From Bactericera cockerelli (taxonomy: Eukaryota; Arthropoda; Insecta; Hemiptera; Triozidae): a stretch of DNA of 64,000 bases. The DNA lies in the NCBI GenBank assembly GCA_024516035.1, contig CM044967.1:3776859-3840858 (forward strand), in the 5' to 3' direction. Below the pieces are notes generated by a model, which was given only the letters and a program-made list of their open reading frames with translations, searched no databases and was not told the origin of the DNA. Below, in pieces: positions 30,676-40,699 of this stretch (position 1 is its first letter; every line of letters begins with the position of its first letter). The position numbers were made by a program, and so were the translations under genes.

Positions 30676-31885
30676 TATTACTCATGCTAGGTACTAGAAT
30701 TGTTACTCATGCTAGGTACTAGAATTGTTACTCATGCTAGGTACTAGAATTGTTACTCATGCTAGGTATAAGAATTGTTACTCGTGCTAGGTACTAGAAT
30801 TGTTACTCATGCTAGGTACTGGAAGCGATACTCATACTAGGTATAAGAATTGTTACTCAAGCTAGGTATAAGAATTGTTACTCAAGCTAGGTATAAGAAT
30901 TGTTATTCATGCTAGGTATAAGAATTTTTACTCATGCTAGGTACTTGAATTATTACTCATGCTAGGTATAAGAACTGTTACTCATGCTAGGTATAAGAAG
31001 TGATACTCATTCTAGGTATAAGAATTGTTACTCATGCTAGGTATAAGAATTGTTACTCATGCTAGGTATAAGAATTGTTACTCATGCTAGGTATAAGAAT
31101 TGTTACTCATGCTAGGTACTAGAATTGTTACTCATGCTAGGTACTAGAATTGTTACTCATGCTAGGTACTAGAAATGTTACTCATGCTAGGTACTAGAAT
31201 TGTTACTCATGCTAGGTACTAGAATTGTTACTCATGCTAGGTATAAGAATTGTTACTCATGCTCGGTATAAGAATTGTTACTCATGCTAGGTATAAGAAT
31301 TGTTACTCTTGCTAGGTATAAGAATTGATACTCATGCTAGGTATAAGAATTGTTACTCATGCTAGGTATAAGTATTGTTACTCATGCTAGGTACTAGAAT
31401 TGTTACTGATGCTAGGTACTAGAATTGTTATTCATGCTAGGTACTAGAATTGTTACTCATGCTAGGTACTAGAATTGTTACTCATGCTAGGTACTAGAAT
31501 TGTTACTCATGCTAGGTATAAGAATTTTTACTCGTGCTAGGTACTAGAATTGTTACTCATGCTAGGTACTGGAAGCGATACTCATGCTAGGTATAAGAAT
31601 TGATACTCATGCTAGGTATAAGAAGTGAAACTCATGCTAGGTATAAGAATTGATACTCATGCTATGTATAAGAATTGATACTCATGCTAGGTATAAGAAT
31701 TGTTACTCATGCTAGGTATAAGTATTGTTACTTACTCATGCTAGGTATAAGAATTGTTACTCATGCTAGGTACTAGAAGTGATGCTCGTGCTAGGTATAA
31801 GAATTGATACTCATGCTAGGTATAAGAATTGTTACTCATGCTAGGTATAAGAATTGTTACTCATGCTAGGTATAAGAATTGATAC
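30676..31885. repeat. 25-bp minisatellite, about 48 units
   Basis: Unit: GTTACTCATGCTAGGTATAA plus GAATT, with two main variants (GGTATAA or GGTACTA). Variants cluster in blocks, and the rare GGTACTGGAAGCGATACTCA appears at about 30816 and 31562, indicating duplication of multi-unit blocks. All six frames are closed by stops within the unit or after a few units, so it is not a repeat protein. Confidence 0.97.
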
Positions 31886-32610
31886 TGGTGTTCTTTATTA
31901 CAATTTTTGTGCCTTATGTAAGAAGCCATTTTATTTCTTTATTTGTAGTTATTTCAAAAATAAAAGTTACAAATTTGATTTTCTCTGTAATAATATTAGT
32001 TTTTATTTGTTCCAGGATGTTCTTAATTAATAGCTACTAGGTATAAAAAAAAGAGGAACGGAGAGAAGTGTGGTTGTGTATACCCTATAATCACAATCTC
32101 TTTGTGATACAAATATATCTACAATGTTACAAGTACGAAAATGAAAATTGAATTTTGTGCTAAAATGAGACAAATATGAGCCATTTTTGACATATCTCAT
32201 AATAATTCTTGGGTTTTTGTGTTAAAAAAAGATATATTCAAATGTTACAGTTTTTCACAAAAAATAATAAAATTCAATACGATAAAGTGTGACATATCAA
32301 AACCAATAATTTTCAAACTAAATTATTTCATAATACATAAAAATAAAAAATATGAAATTTCATTAAAAATGAACAACAACACTTCATATTTTCCTTCAAG
32401 ATACTTTTCATTTAAATTGGGCAAACCGTTCTAAAATTATAAACATTCAAACTTTGTTTTGTCATTTCCCAAAAAAACACTTTTTTGACATGTCATGATA
32501 TAATACTAAGGGTGCGATACGTCATATTGTTTATTTGGGTTACCACACGTGTGTTGGTGTCTGGTTCTTTTGTGACTTCGGTCTCTCCGATCTTCTCTCC
32601 ACAATCCCGA

Positions 32611-33205
32611 AGACCCCAAATCATAATTTTGTAATTTATATTCCTTGGAGTTTTACTTTTTTATTATTTCCAATTATAAATTTAATATATTATTTTAAAT
32701 ATGAATAACATTGTCTGAAAGTCGACATTTAACACACACACTCGGGATGTTATTGTTTTTATATTCATCGGTAAGGTTACCAATCTACATTTCAGATTGG
32801 TCCGAGCAATTTACTTGCCCTATTTTTCATTTGTATTCTCAAAGTATAGGTGGGTGCTTATTGAATTTCTTACTATTTTATAATAATAATAATAATAATC
32901 ATAATAATACCAATAGTAATGTCAAGTGAAGGTGTGACCTCATATACTCGTAATTTCTTGAAAAACATTGAAATGGTTGCATCCGGTATTGTGTGAAATG
33001 GAAGATTCAGAAAAGTGTCATCTTGCAACCCTCCTACCATCTAGTCCGAAAAATTTTAACTTCTCAGTAGATTTTTTTCAACCCCCAGTAAATTTGAATT
33101 CTTATTTTAATACTTACTGTCAAAGTTTATGTGAGAAAGTATGAATTTACTCCTCACATAAACTAAGAAAAACTGATGTAAATAAAAATACAAGTATCTG
33201 GTGTA
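32611..33205. other. Spacer
   Basis: AT-rich, (AAT)n at 32880-32910; no gene or family recognised. Confidence 0.4.
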
Positions 33206-33416
33206 TAATAATAACTCTCTTAAGTGGAAGGTAACCACCAGGCGAGGTTAATGCTCAAAGCGTCTTCTACCACCTAACCCTCAGAGTCTTATTATTATGT
33301 GGTCACAAACTCAAATTAATGAGGAAAAATTCTTGCACTGGGTGGGATTCGAATCAACGGATCCCTAAGCTACCTGGATTACCAGACTATAGTGCGTTAA
33401 CCACTTGACTACCAGT
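33206..33416 (-). mobile_element. SINE-A
   Basis: Full minus copy from (AAT)n tail to head end CCAGT; a 3-bp insertion in the A-box region (CAGACTATAGTGCGTTAACC). Confidence 0.85.
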
Positions 33417-33530
33417 TATCCTCCCATTTAGGATTTTGACCACATAATAATACGTCTTGGACTTACTGCTGGAATAATGGGGCCCATTAGACCTAATCAG
33501 GCAATATAAATAATGCGACATTATTTTCAT
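33417..33530 (+). mobile_element. SINE-B, 5'-truncated
   Basis: Begins TATCCTCCCATTTAGG immediately at the end of SINE-A; runs through GGACTTACTGCTGGAATAAT to CAGGCAATATAAATAATGCG. Either A inserted into B or recombination joined them. Confidence 0.75.
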
Positions 33531-33547
33531 TACTATTAGTTCTTCTA

Positions 33548-33668
33548 AATGACTTTCCTCAGTAGATTAATCAACAAATCGGTGGACTCGTAACCTGGAG
33601 GTCAGTCGTTCGTGTCGAAAGTATGGCAGACATTTAGTAATGCAAGTTCAAGTAATTGTGTGATATCA
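33548..33668 (+). mobile_element. SINE-C, diverged
   Basis: CAGTAGATTAATCAACAAAT, CTCGTAACCTGGAGGTCAGT, GACATTTAGTAATGCAAGTT. A- and B-boxes are mutated. Confidence 0.65.
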
Positions 33669-33899
33669 AATATGTTTTTATTCACAAATTTTGGTCTACT
33701 CCCTTTTATTTGGTCCTTTTAATAGATCTCGAGGTAAGGTGAGTCTGCCTCTATACTCCAAACCTAACCCAAGACCGAAGTATGCAAGGAATTCATTCAA
33801 GTAAACGTTTAGATCTTCAGTATTCTTCAGCAGGCATGAAAACCGAGTATCGCTTCCAGTGAGTAAGGACAAACAGGAAATGGCACACATTACAAAGGT

Positions 33900-34040
33900 G
33901 CGGAAGAGAATGCCGAAGACATTACCACTACCCTTGATTAGGTTTTTTTTTTATTATTTTTTTTTTTTTTAAATTTATTCACCTTTATTTATTTTACTTG
34001 TATAAATATTGTAAATAAAATTTGATCAGCATTGTTTGAA
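33900..34040 (+). repeat. Repeat N
   Basis: GAAGAGAATGCCGAAGACAT, a T run, and TTGTAAATAAAATTTGATCA. A second copy lies inside the Helitron at 28728-28855. GCCTTCGGCATTCTCTTCCT at 54780-54800 resembles its start. Looks like a retroposon 3' end with AATAAA-like wording. Confidence 0.55.
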
Positions 34041-34097
34041 TAAAAAATTAACATGTTTCATTTACGAGTATTTCTTGTGTTACATCAACGTCTGCTC

Positions 34098-34157
34098 ACC
34101 GACCTTAGTAGCTCAAACGTGATGAGGTCATTGAACTCATAACCTGGGGTACCAGCT
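34098..34157 (+). mobile_element. SINE-C head fragment
   Basis: CCGACCTTAGTAGCTCAAAC and CTCATAACCTGGGGTACCAG; stops after the anticodon-stem region. Confidence 0.5.
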
Positions 34158-34178
34158 TTGTCAGGCTAAAAGAAAATA

Positions 34179-34465
34179 CTAATAATGCCTTATTTATACT
34201 GCCCGATTAGGACTATTGTCCCCCTTATTGTCCTAGGGGGAGAGGATTTAGTGGGTGATGGTGCACTGTGGACAGCACACACAATCCCACACTGTTCACT
34301 ACGTTATGCGTCTTTATAAGATTTTTTCCTCTCAAAATAAAAGCCCAAGACGCATTTATGTGGTAAAAGTCCCGAATGGCAGGATAACTTGTCATGTCCG
34401 GATGGGTTTCGAACCCGCGACCTCTGGATTCTTTGGATCGCCTTTACCACTGAGCTACCGGAACA
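34179..34465 (-). mobile_element. SINE-B with internal ~110-bp insertion
   Basis: Minus-oriented. The tail 34183-34225 is separated from the body (GCCCAAGACGC...GGTAAAAGTC) by unrelated sequence at about 34228-34345. Head with GGTTTCGAACCCGCGACCTC. Confidence 0.75.
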
Positions 34466-34599
34466 GCTAATTGGAAACATCACAAATCATGGGCACCCTT
34501 AGCAGGGTTGGCGTTATTTTCCTGCATGGTGCCAAAAATAAACCTCATTACAAGGTATATTCTTGACAAGTTGGCACTATTGTTCCTATAATCTGTCTG

Positions 34600-34803
34600 T
34601 CCCGGTAGCTCAGTGGTAAAGGCGGCACTCTGTGAATCGAGAGATTCCAGTGGTGGTGGGTTCGAAACCCAGCCGGGACATGGCAATTTATCCTCCCATT
34701 TGGGATTTTTACCACATAATAATATGTCTTGGGCTTACTGCTGGAATAATGGGACTTTAAATAGTCCTAATCGGGCAGTATAAATTAGGCGATATTATTA
34801 TAT
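34600..34803 (+). mobile_element. SINE-B flanked by ~40-bp direct repeats
   Basis: Complete B (CCCGGTAGCTCAGTGG; GGTTCGAAACC). Flanks 34557-34599 and 34801-34845 share ACAAGTTGGCACTATTGTTC-type wording over about 40 bp with a few differences, much longer than a usual SINE target duplication. Confidence 0.8.
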
Positions 34804-34920
34804 TCCTGGCAAGTTGGCATTATTGTTCCTAATATAATCTATCTAATTTGAATTGAGTTACGTATCTTTTGAATACATTTACTAACAGTAATAAACATCT
34901 TCCATAGTAGTACATCATCA

Positions 34921-35012
34921 AATAACAATTTGAATTTGAATGGATTTACTTTATTTTACATAATTTTTATATACATGATATGATACATAACCTAAGCTAA
35001 CAATGAATGAAT
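34921..35012 (-). repeat. Repeat K
   Basis: Starts AATTTGAATTTGAATGG; reverse of the insertion in repeat G at 13392-13488 (shares TTTACTTTATTTTACATAA). Confidence 0.6.
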
Positions 35013-35015
35013 GAG

Positions 35016-35293
35016 TCCTGGGTATGAGTAGGCGTCTCTATATGAATTCGCACTCAATGGCCTCCTCTGACCACAAATGCTTACGGCAGGGCTAGAGACC
35101 ATCTCTAGGAGTGATTCCAACTCAGTGAGTGCTACCTATAGAGAACTCTGTGATCCTGGGTATGAGTAGGCATCTCTATATGAATTCGCACTCAATGGCC
35201 TCCTCTGACCACAAATGCTTACGGCAGGGCTATAGAGACCATCTCTAGGAGTGATTCCAACTCAGTGAGTGCTACCTATAGAGAACTCTGTGA
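35016..35293. repeat. 138-bp tandem duplication
   Basis: TCCTGGGTATGAGTAGGC at 35016 and 35154; the copies differ by one or two substitutions and a 2-bp TA insertion (TATAGAGACC) in the second. Very recent. Confidence 0.95.
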
Positions 35294-35400
35294 TTGGTTG
35301 CGATCAATATGCACGACTCAGGTCAGAATCGCCTGAGTTACCGCCCGTTTTGCCCAAGAAGGTCACGATTTGCTCAGCGATCGGTCTGCATGCATTCGAT

Positions 35401-35636
35401 CATTATTTTCTTCTCGGAATTTTAACCCCTTGAGTTGGAAATAGCCATAAAAAGCAGAATCACAAGGCGAAACTTAATAGAAAAAAAGTAAGTTGCAGCA
35501 AATTCTTAATGAAAAAATCATTATTTTCTTCTCGGAATTTTAACCCCTTGAGTTGAAAATAGCCATAAAAAGCAGAATCACAAGGCGAAACTTGATAGAA
35601 AAAAGTAAGTTGCAGCAAATTCTTAATAAAAAAATG
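35401..35636. repeat. 118-bp tandem duplication
   Basis: CATTATTTTCTTCTCGGAAT at 35401 and 35519; only a few substitutions and an A-run length change between copies. It lies only 107 bp after the previous duplication. Confidence 0.95.
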
Positions 35637-35864
35637 TATTGGATCTTTGAATCAAAAAACCTTGAAAATACGTAAGGGAAGATATATTTTATTTATTTTA
35701 ATAATCGAAAAAGGTTGGCTTATAAACTACATACATATTACTTTTAAATTTAAAAATAGCTATTTCATAATGTTATTTGTGTTAATCAAAAGAGTAATGT
35801 CTTTTACACATTACATTACATTATTTCTGGGTGTCTTTTCTAATAGAAATTCCTTATGGACGAG

Positions 35865-36032
35865 CTTAATTCAAAGTATTTTCTACCACCTATATAAAAC
35901 CCTCAGGGTCTTATTATTATGTGGTCACAAACTCAAATAAATGAAGAAAAATCGAAGCATTATGTAGATCCGTGTGGATCCGATCCACACATGCGCTAGA
36001 TTACAAATCCAGCACCAACACAGCGACTACCA
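35865..36032 (-). mobile_element. SINE-A-related, diverged head
   Basis: Body is A (TATTTTCTACCACCTA; TGTGGTCACAAACTCAAAT). The head differs (GGATCCGATCCACACATGCG), so it may be a head variant or a much decayed copy. Confidence 0.6.
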
Positions 36033-36039
36033 GTCCTTG

Positions 36040-36660
36040 ATGCCATACGTATTTTTACGTGCAATGCAATATAAAGATAGATAATATTATCAATTCTGTT
36101 TTATAAACTTCGTTAAAATCGTGGTATATTATTTGATATCTTTCTCGTGCATTAAACTCAACAACTATCTCGCGGATCAATAGAAGAGCGAAGATAAGAT
36201 GGTCTTATGGATCAAGATGCTTGCAAACATTACTGAGGTATAATATATATCCTTCAGTTTAGTATAAATAGAAAAGAGAGAAGTGTATAACTTCTTGAGT
36301 TTTGGACGGAGAATATCCAAAAATACACTGCCAATTTTGGACACAATACTTCCTCTTGATGGGTTCACATTCTATACACTTGGCAATTTAGTTGTCAGGC
36401 GTATGGTCTCTATCATTAATAACCGCTAGTGCAAGGTGATGAATTTACAATTGGCCCATTTACAATACGTCTCCTATAAATGTGCACAAAATTTCGTCGA
36501 AATCCATTCAGTAGTTTCTGAGATTTGCGCGTTTCAAGGAATCGATTCAACAGACAGACCGACAGACAGACACAAAACCAAAGTTGTTGTTCAGGAGGTT
36601 ATAAAACGTCCAGAAATATAAAAAAAGTTGAAATATCTTTTGTTTTTTACAAAAACAAAC
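36040..36660. other. Spacer with retroposon-like 3' wording
   Basis: 36258-36290 resembles an H end (GTATAAATAGAAAAGAGAG). 36484-36610 (AAATTTCGTCGAAATCCATT, CAGTAGTTTCTGAGATTTGC, CAGACAGACCGACAGACAGA) is typical of degraded retroposon 3' regions. No gene seen. Confidence 0.4.
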
Positions 36661-36879
36661 AAAATACTTCCGATTTCTAATATTAGAAATTTATTGGAAC
36701 TATTATACCGCGGTCAGCATGATGAAATACTGGACACTATAGCCTTATAATTATGTCGTCTGGTATATTAGACACTTGATTAGGACTAAAATGTCCTCTT
36801 ATTTCAGCTCCTGTTTTGGTTTTTGATGCCATTATTATGTGAATGTCAATATTTAGTCAACAATAAGTTAGTGGGATCA

Positions 36880-37091
36880 ATAATAATACTCTTTAGTGGA
36901 AGGTAACCACCAGGCAAGGTTAATGTTCATAGCATCTTTTACCATCTAACCCTCAGAGTCTTATCATTATGTCGTCACACAAACTCAAATTAATGATGAC
37001 AAATTCATGCACTGGGTAGGATTCGAACCAACGGATCCCTAGGGTACCGGGATAACCAGACTAGCGCGTTAACCACTTGACTACCAGTGCA
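36880..37091 (-). mobile_element. SINE-A
   Basis: Full minus copy; B-box GGTTCGAATCC; head end GGTAGTCAAGTGG read on minus. Confidence 0.85.
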
Positions 37092-37199
37092 CCGCTATGA
37101 TGATGGAAGTAGAAAACTTATACGACGTAACCGACGTTGATGCCTAGTCTTATCTATAACTAGGAAAAACATCTTTGTAATTTCCATTTTAGCAATCGA

Positions 37200-37385
37200 A
37201 GGGAAACGCCGCAAGCATTTTTTTTTAAGCTTTATTAGGTAGAACAAAAAATATGTAAAGTAGAACACAATGAAATATAAAGAAAAACAAAAAGATTAAA
37301 CAAATATACAAGAAGGAAAAAAAGAGAGAAATGTCCTACCTAAAGGGCGGGGTTATTGCCTGTGGCAATCTTTTCCACCCAACAG
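37200..37385 (-). repeat. Repeat M
   Basis: Minus-oriented M from CTTTATTAGG-like tail to GGGCGGGGTTATTGCCTGTG and TTTTCCACCCAAC. Confidence 0.75.
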
Positions 37386-37612
37386 CATTGTGGGCGCGTG
37401 TCTAGTTCCAGAAGCTCTCAATGAAATATTTTATTTAAAATAGTTTAAAATATTTAAATGTATGTCAATTTTAGCAATAAAATAATAAATACAAAGTAGA
37501 TCAGGTTGAAACATTCTTGAGTTGTATTATTTGTCTTTTGGCCTGACTGAAGTACGTACCATATACATACGTCCCCCGGCAAGACAAATACATACATAAA
37601 TATGTTATTTAC

Positions 37613-37997
37613 TAATAATAATAATAACACTCTTTAAAGGAAGGTAACCACCAGCCACCAGGCGAGGTTAATGCTCAAAGCATTTTCTACCACTTAACCC
37701 TCAGAGTCTCAGTATAAAAAGAAAAGTGAGAAGTTGTATTAGATGTAGGTACCTACATGAATATCAGAACATACCTGGACAGCTGTTTCGAGCTCTTTTG
37801 CTTTCATCAGCAGGTAATAGTTCTGAATAATCATGCCATCAAATAACCTCTCTATTTTAATCAGTCTTATTATTATGTGGTCAAAAACTCAATTTAATGA
37901 GGAATAATGCATGCACTGCTTGGGATTCGAACCAACGGATCCCTACGCTAGCTGGATTACCAGACTAGCGCGTTAACCACTTGACTACCAGCGCACT
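37613..37997 (-). mobile_element. SINE-A interrupted by repeat H
   Basis: A (minus) runs to CCCTCAGAGTCT at 37709, then H, then resumes at TCTTATTATTATGTGGTC. The head ends at ACCAGCGCAC, followed by a partial repeat of the head end (ACTAACCACTTGACTAGTAG). Confidence 0.85.
37710..37868 (+). repeat. Repeat H, best-bounded copy
   Basis: Inserted in SINE-A; AGTCT at both junctions may be a 5-bp duplication. Runs CAGTATAAAAAGAAAAGTGA to CTCTCTATTTTAATCAG, about 155 bp. No tRNA head, no A tail, no clear inverted ends. Class unknown. Confidence 0.8.
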
Positions 37998-38249
37998 AAC
38001 CACTTGACTAGTAGGTTGTACTAATAAAACAATCAAGTCAACGGAAGTAACAGTTGTTCCTAAATCAGATCACCCAAGCGGAAAAAATCAGAGTCGGTGA
38101 GGATTTTTTCTTTCAGGAGGGGCAGGTGGATATTTGACCCACCTGTGAGTTTAGTACCCCTCATGATTACGAGTTTACCTACGCGCGCATAGGGTGGTTT
38201 AGAGTCTGGTGTTGTGGTTATCAAAGTAGCGAGAGGTTTATGTGAGTTC

Positions 38250-38425
38250 AAAACCGATCTCCGTGGCTCAGTGGTTAAGAGCATTGGTGACTGACCCGGA
38301 GGTTGCGGGTTCGAATCCCGGCCGTAGCGAATTTTTTTGACCGAAATTTTCTGTTTCCGGAATGGCATGGGTGTAAAGGTAAAATGCCTGAAGTAATGCG
38401 AAAGCGGTTCCAGGGCACACTTACG
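38250..38425 (+). mobile_element. SINE-F, reference copy
   Basis: A-box CGTGGCTCAGTGG, B-box GGTTCGAATCC with GACCCGGAGGTTGCGG before it; body CTGTTTCCGGAATGGCATGG, AATGCGAAAGCGGTTCCAGG. T-rich 3' end. Confidence 0.88.
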
Positions 38426-38622
38426 TCTTTTTTTCTTCTTAAAGTTTAGATCTGACCAATGCAGATATAAATTTACAATTTAATTATAAATTACAAATGA
38501 AAACAATATATTACATTAATTTGTAAATATTTATATTTGTAATTTAATTACAAATTATATACAAATATAATCAAACAATACGAGATTTTGAAATACCAAT
38601 GCAGTCATTTTCCCTTTTAATT

Positions 38623-38825
38623 GTAATAATAACAACACTTTTAAGTGGAATTTAACCACCAAGCGAGGTTAATGGTCAAAGTATTTTCTACCACCTAACC
38701 CTCAGGGTCTTATTATTTTGTGGTCACAAACTCAAATTAATGAGGAAAAATGTATGCACTCGGTGAGATTCGAACCGGATCCTGAGGCTACCTGGATTAC
38801 CAGACTAGCGCATTAACCAATTGAC
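38623..38825 (-). mobile_element. SINE-A
   Basis: Minus copy with a small deletion in the B-box region (TTCGAACCGGATCC). Confidence 0.8.
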
Positions 38826-38919
38826 AATTGTATCTATTAGTTGGTATTGATGTAAGTAGGGCTGCCAGCTGCGAAAGCTTTTTGTCACTGCGACCTTTTT
38901 GTCGGGTAATCGCCCTTTT

Positions 38920-39008
38920 ATCCCATAAAATATATAAGACCTGTTTGACTGCTGGAGTAAAGGAACTTTTCAGTCTTACCTCGGCAGTATAAACAAGGTA
39001 TATTCTAT
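38920..39008 (+). repeat. Repeat J
   Basis: CATAAAATATATAAGACCTG, CTGCTGGAGTAAAGGAACTT, CGGCAGTATAAACAAGG, then TATTCTAT. Same as 14390-14470. Confidence 0.75.
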
Positions 39009-39043
39009 CCTCTCTTAAATAAATCTTTTGTGACATGCTCTAG

Positions 39044-39321
39044 TTACTCTAAAAGAGATCTAAGGTTTTTTTGTTGGTTACCTAAGATTCTTTTAGGACT
39101 GATTTTAATAACTTCTATAGGTGTTAAAATCAGCCTTGAGAAGTGTTTTAGTCGAGTGTGAGAGGCTGCTCCACATTCACAAAGAATGTGTTTTGCTGTC
39201 TCTGGGGACTCTTTACAGAGACTGTTGAATCTTGAGCGATGACCATCTTGTTACTATGGTGGTTGAGGCTACAGTATCCTGTTAGAAAGCCAGTGAGGAT
39301 TCGTAACTGCTTAGATATTGA
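39044..39321 (-). pseudogene. LINE retrotransposon C-terminal (RNase H-side) remnant, frameshifted
   Basis: On the minus strand one frame reads ISKQLRILTGFLTGYCSLNH then HSNKMVIAQDST; a second frame continues ESPETAKHILCECGAASHTR, LKHFSRLILTPIEVIKISPK and ends RSLLE-stop at 39044-39046. LTGxCxLNxHxxKM followed by a C-rich ETxxHxLCxC motif is characteristic of the C-terminal part of insect LINE RT/RNase H polyproteins (Jockey/R1/CR1-like groups). At least one frameshift separates the halves. Everything upstream is missing, consistent with 5' truncation and decay. A 5S SINE lies just upstream. Confidence 0.7.
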
Positions 39322-39329
39322 AACGTTAG

Positions 39330-39486
39330 TTTACCCTCCATTCGCTGGAAACATACAAATCAGCCACCTAAACATTAAACTCACCCAGCCTTAGTTGGGC
39401 CGGTAATGGGCCGAGCCAGCATCACGAGGGTTTGAACATCGCTGGATGTTGCTTAACATCAGTGCCAGAACGAGAACCAGTACTTT
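39330..39486 (-). mobile_element. 5S-rRNA-derived SINE
   Basis: Minus head with ACTGGTTCTCGTTCTGGCAC and GATGTTAAGCAACATCCAGC; central domain CCGGCCCAACTAAGGCTGGG. Diverged at the GCATT block. Confidence 0.75.
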
Positions 39487-39489
39487 GGT

Positions 39490-40190
39490 TCATTTTCTGG
39501 AATAGTTGAGATAAAAGGCTGGTATTAGACCAGTCTACAGTGTCTAGTGATGTCTTGAACTGAACAATATTACCTACGAGTATATACCTACATAAAGTAT
39601 TCCAGGTGAACAATGCCAGTACACTGAAACATCTTTGTGTTCATTTTGACCGGACTAAAGAGATCTCATTATTTCTAAAGGGAATGAAAAAAAAAAAAGA
39701 AAAAACATTTTAAAAACTCGAACAGGGAAATAAACTAATTAAAAAACATAAATAACTTTTGTTTATACTTTGAAAAAGACACGAGTGAAAAAAGAGCTCC
39801 AGAAATTACAATACACATCAATTTGAATTCTGAAGCACTTTTTTTTTCGAAACGAAGAAATGAATAATTTTGTTTTTGAGGTCGTAACCTTGTTGTGGGT
39901 CATCTCGGCTGCAAAGTACCTTTGGAAATGATTAGTTTTAACTGGCTGTTAACAGGATTTTGTATCGAGAAAATGAGTAGTAAAACACACAGACAATACA
40001 GACATGATCTTTTGACTTTAAAGAAGGATATAGAATCTAATTATATGAGTAATGTTTTCTTGAGAGAAAAATAATTTTAATGTGTTTCTTGTTTAAAAAA
40101 AACATTTATGTATAAAAAAATATCATAATTGTTTTCATCACAACAGTGATATAATTTTGCATAACTAATTTGTAATACTAAATAATTATT
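39490..40190. other. AT-rich spacer
   Basis: No gene or known family recognised; A-rich at 39686-39710. Confidence 0.4.
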
Positions 40191-40194
40191 TACC

Positions 40195-40268
40195 ACAAGA
40201 GACTCGAACCATTGACCTCCAGGTTCCGAGTCCACCGCCTCGCCTTATCGTTCGAACTATACTGAGTT
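40195..40268 (-). mobile_element. SINE-C head
   Basis: Minus: GTTCGAACGATAAGGCGAGG, GGACTCGGAACCTGGAGGTC, GGTTCGAGTC. Body lost. Confidence 0.65.
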
Positions 40269-40320
40269 AAAACAATGAAATGAAAACCTTTAAATGGAAG
40301 ACATCTCAAATAAATTTCTT

Positions 40321-40459
40321 ATCCCACACAGTGCATGAATTTTTCCTTATTAATTTGAGTTTGTGACCCCTTAATAGTAAGACTCTGAGAGTTAGGTGGT
40401 AGAAAATGCTCTGAGCATTAACCTCGCCTGGTGGTTACTTCCACTAAAGAGTGTTATTA
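40321..40459 (+). mobile_element. SINE-A, 5'-truncated
   Basis: Starts at the end of the head (CCCACACAGTGCATG) and runs to the (TTA) tail, abutting SINE-E at 40460. Confidence 0.75.
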
Positions 40460-40697
40460 TTCTTCTTCTTCTTTTATTCTGTCTTATCCCGCTTAAACAG
40501 GGTCGACGTTGTTCGACCTCATGGTTGAGGTTGATTGGTTTCGGCATATTTTTTACGGTTGGATGCCCTTCCTAACGCCAACGATTCTAAATAACTTACC
40601 GTCCTGGATTAGGACGGGTGTTTCACCCTCCATTCGCTGGGAATCGTACTAGCTACCCACATTAACCTCACCCAGCCTGGGTAGGGCCGGAAATGTT
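40460..40697 (-). mobile_element. SINE-E, 5'-truncated
   Basis: Minus: (TTC)n tail, CCCGCTTAAACAGGGTCGAC, ACCTCATGGTTGAGG, CCCTTCCTAACGCCAACG, and the central domain ATTAACCTCACCCAGCCTGG. Stops at CCGGAAATG, before the head. Confidence 0.85.
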
Positions 40698-40699
40698 GT

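Larger units (their letters stand above)
30026..32516. mobile_element. 2,491-bp inverted-repeat element carrying a minisatellite
   Basis: Inverted ends of about 36 bp with two mismatches: CGCACCCTTAGTATTATAC (30026) and its complement ending 32516. ATAC flanks both sides (30022-30025, 32517-32520), a 4-bp candidate duplication. The flanks together match SINE-D wording at 15915-16098 without the insert, so the ends are supported independently. Superfamily unknown; a 4-bp duplication is uncommon. Confidence 0.85.
29931..32610 (+). mobile_element. SINE-D-related sequence interrupted by the 30-kb element
   Basis: 29931-30025 (GGCAAATGATGCACAAGAAT; CCGCGCTATCCACTAAATAT) and 32521-32610 (GTCATATTGTTTATTTGGGT; GTTGGTGTCTGGTTCTTTT) are contiguous, reversed, at 15915-16098. 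Confidence 0.75.

Noticed and set aside
30676..31885. CRISPR-like regular array
   Set aside because: Units are contiguous 25-mers with no unique spacers, in a clearly eukaryotic context; it is a minisatellite.
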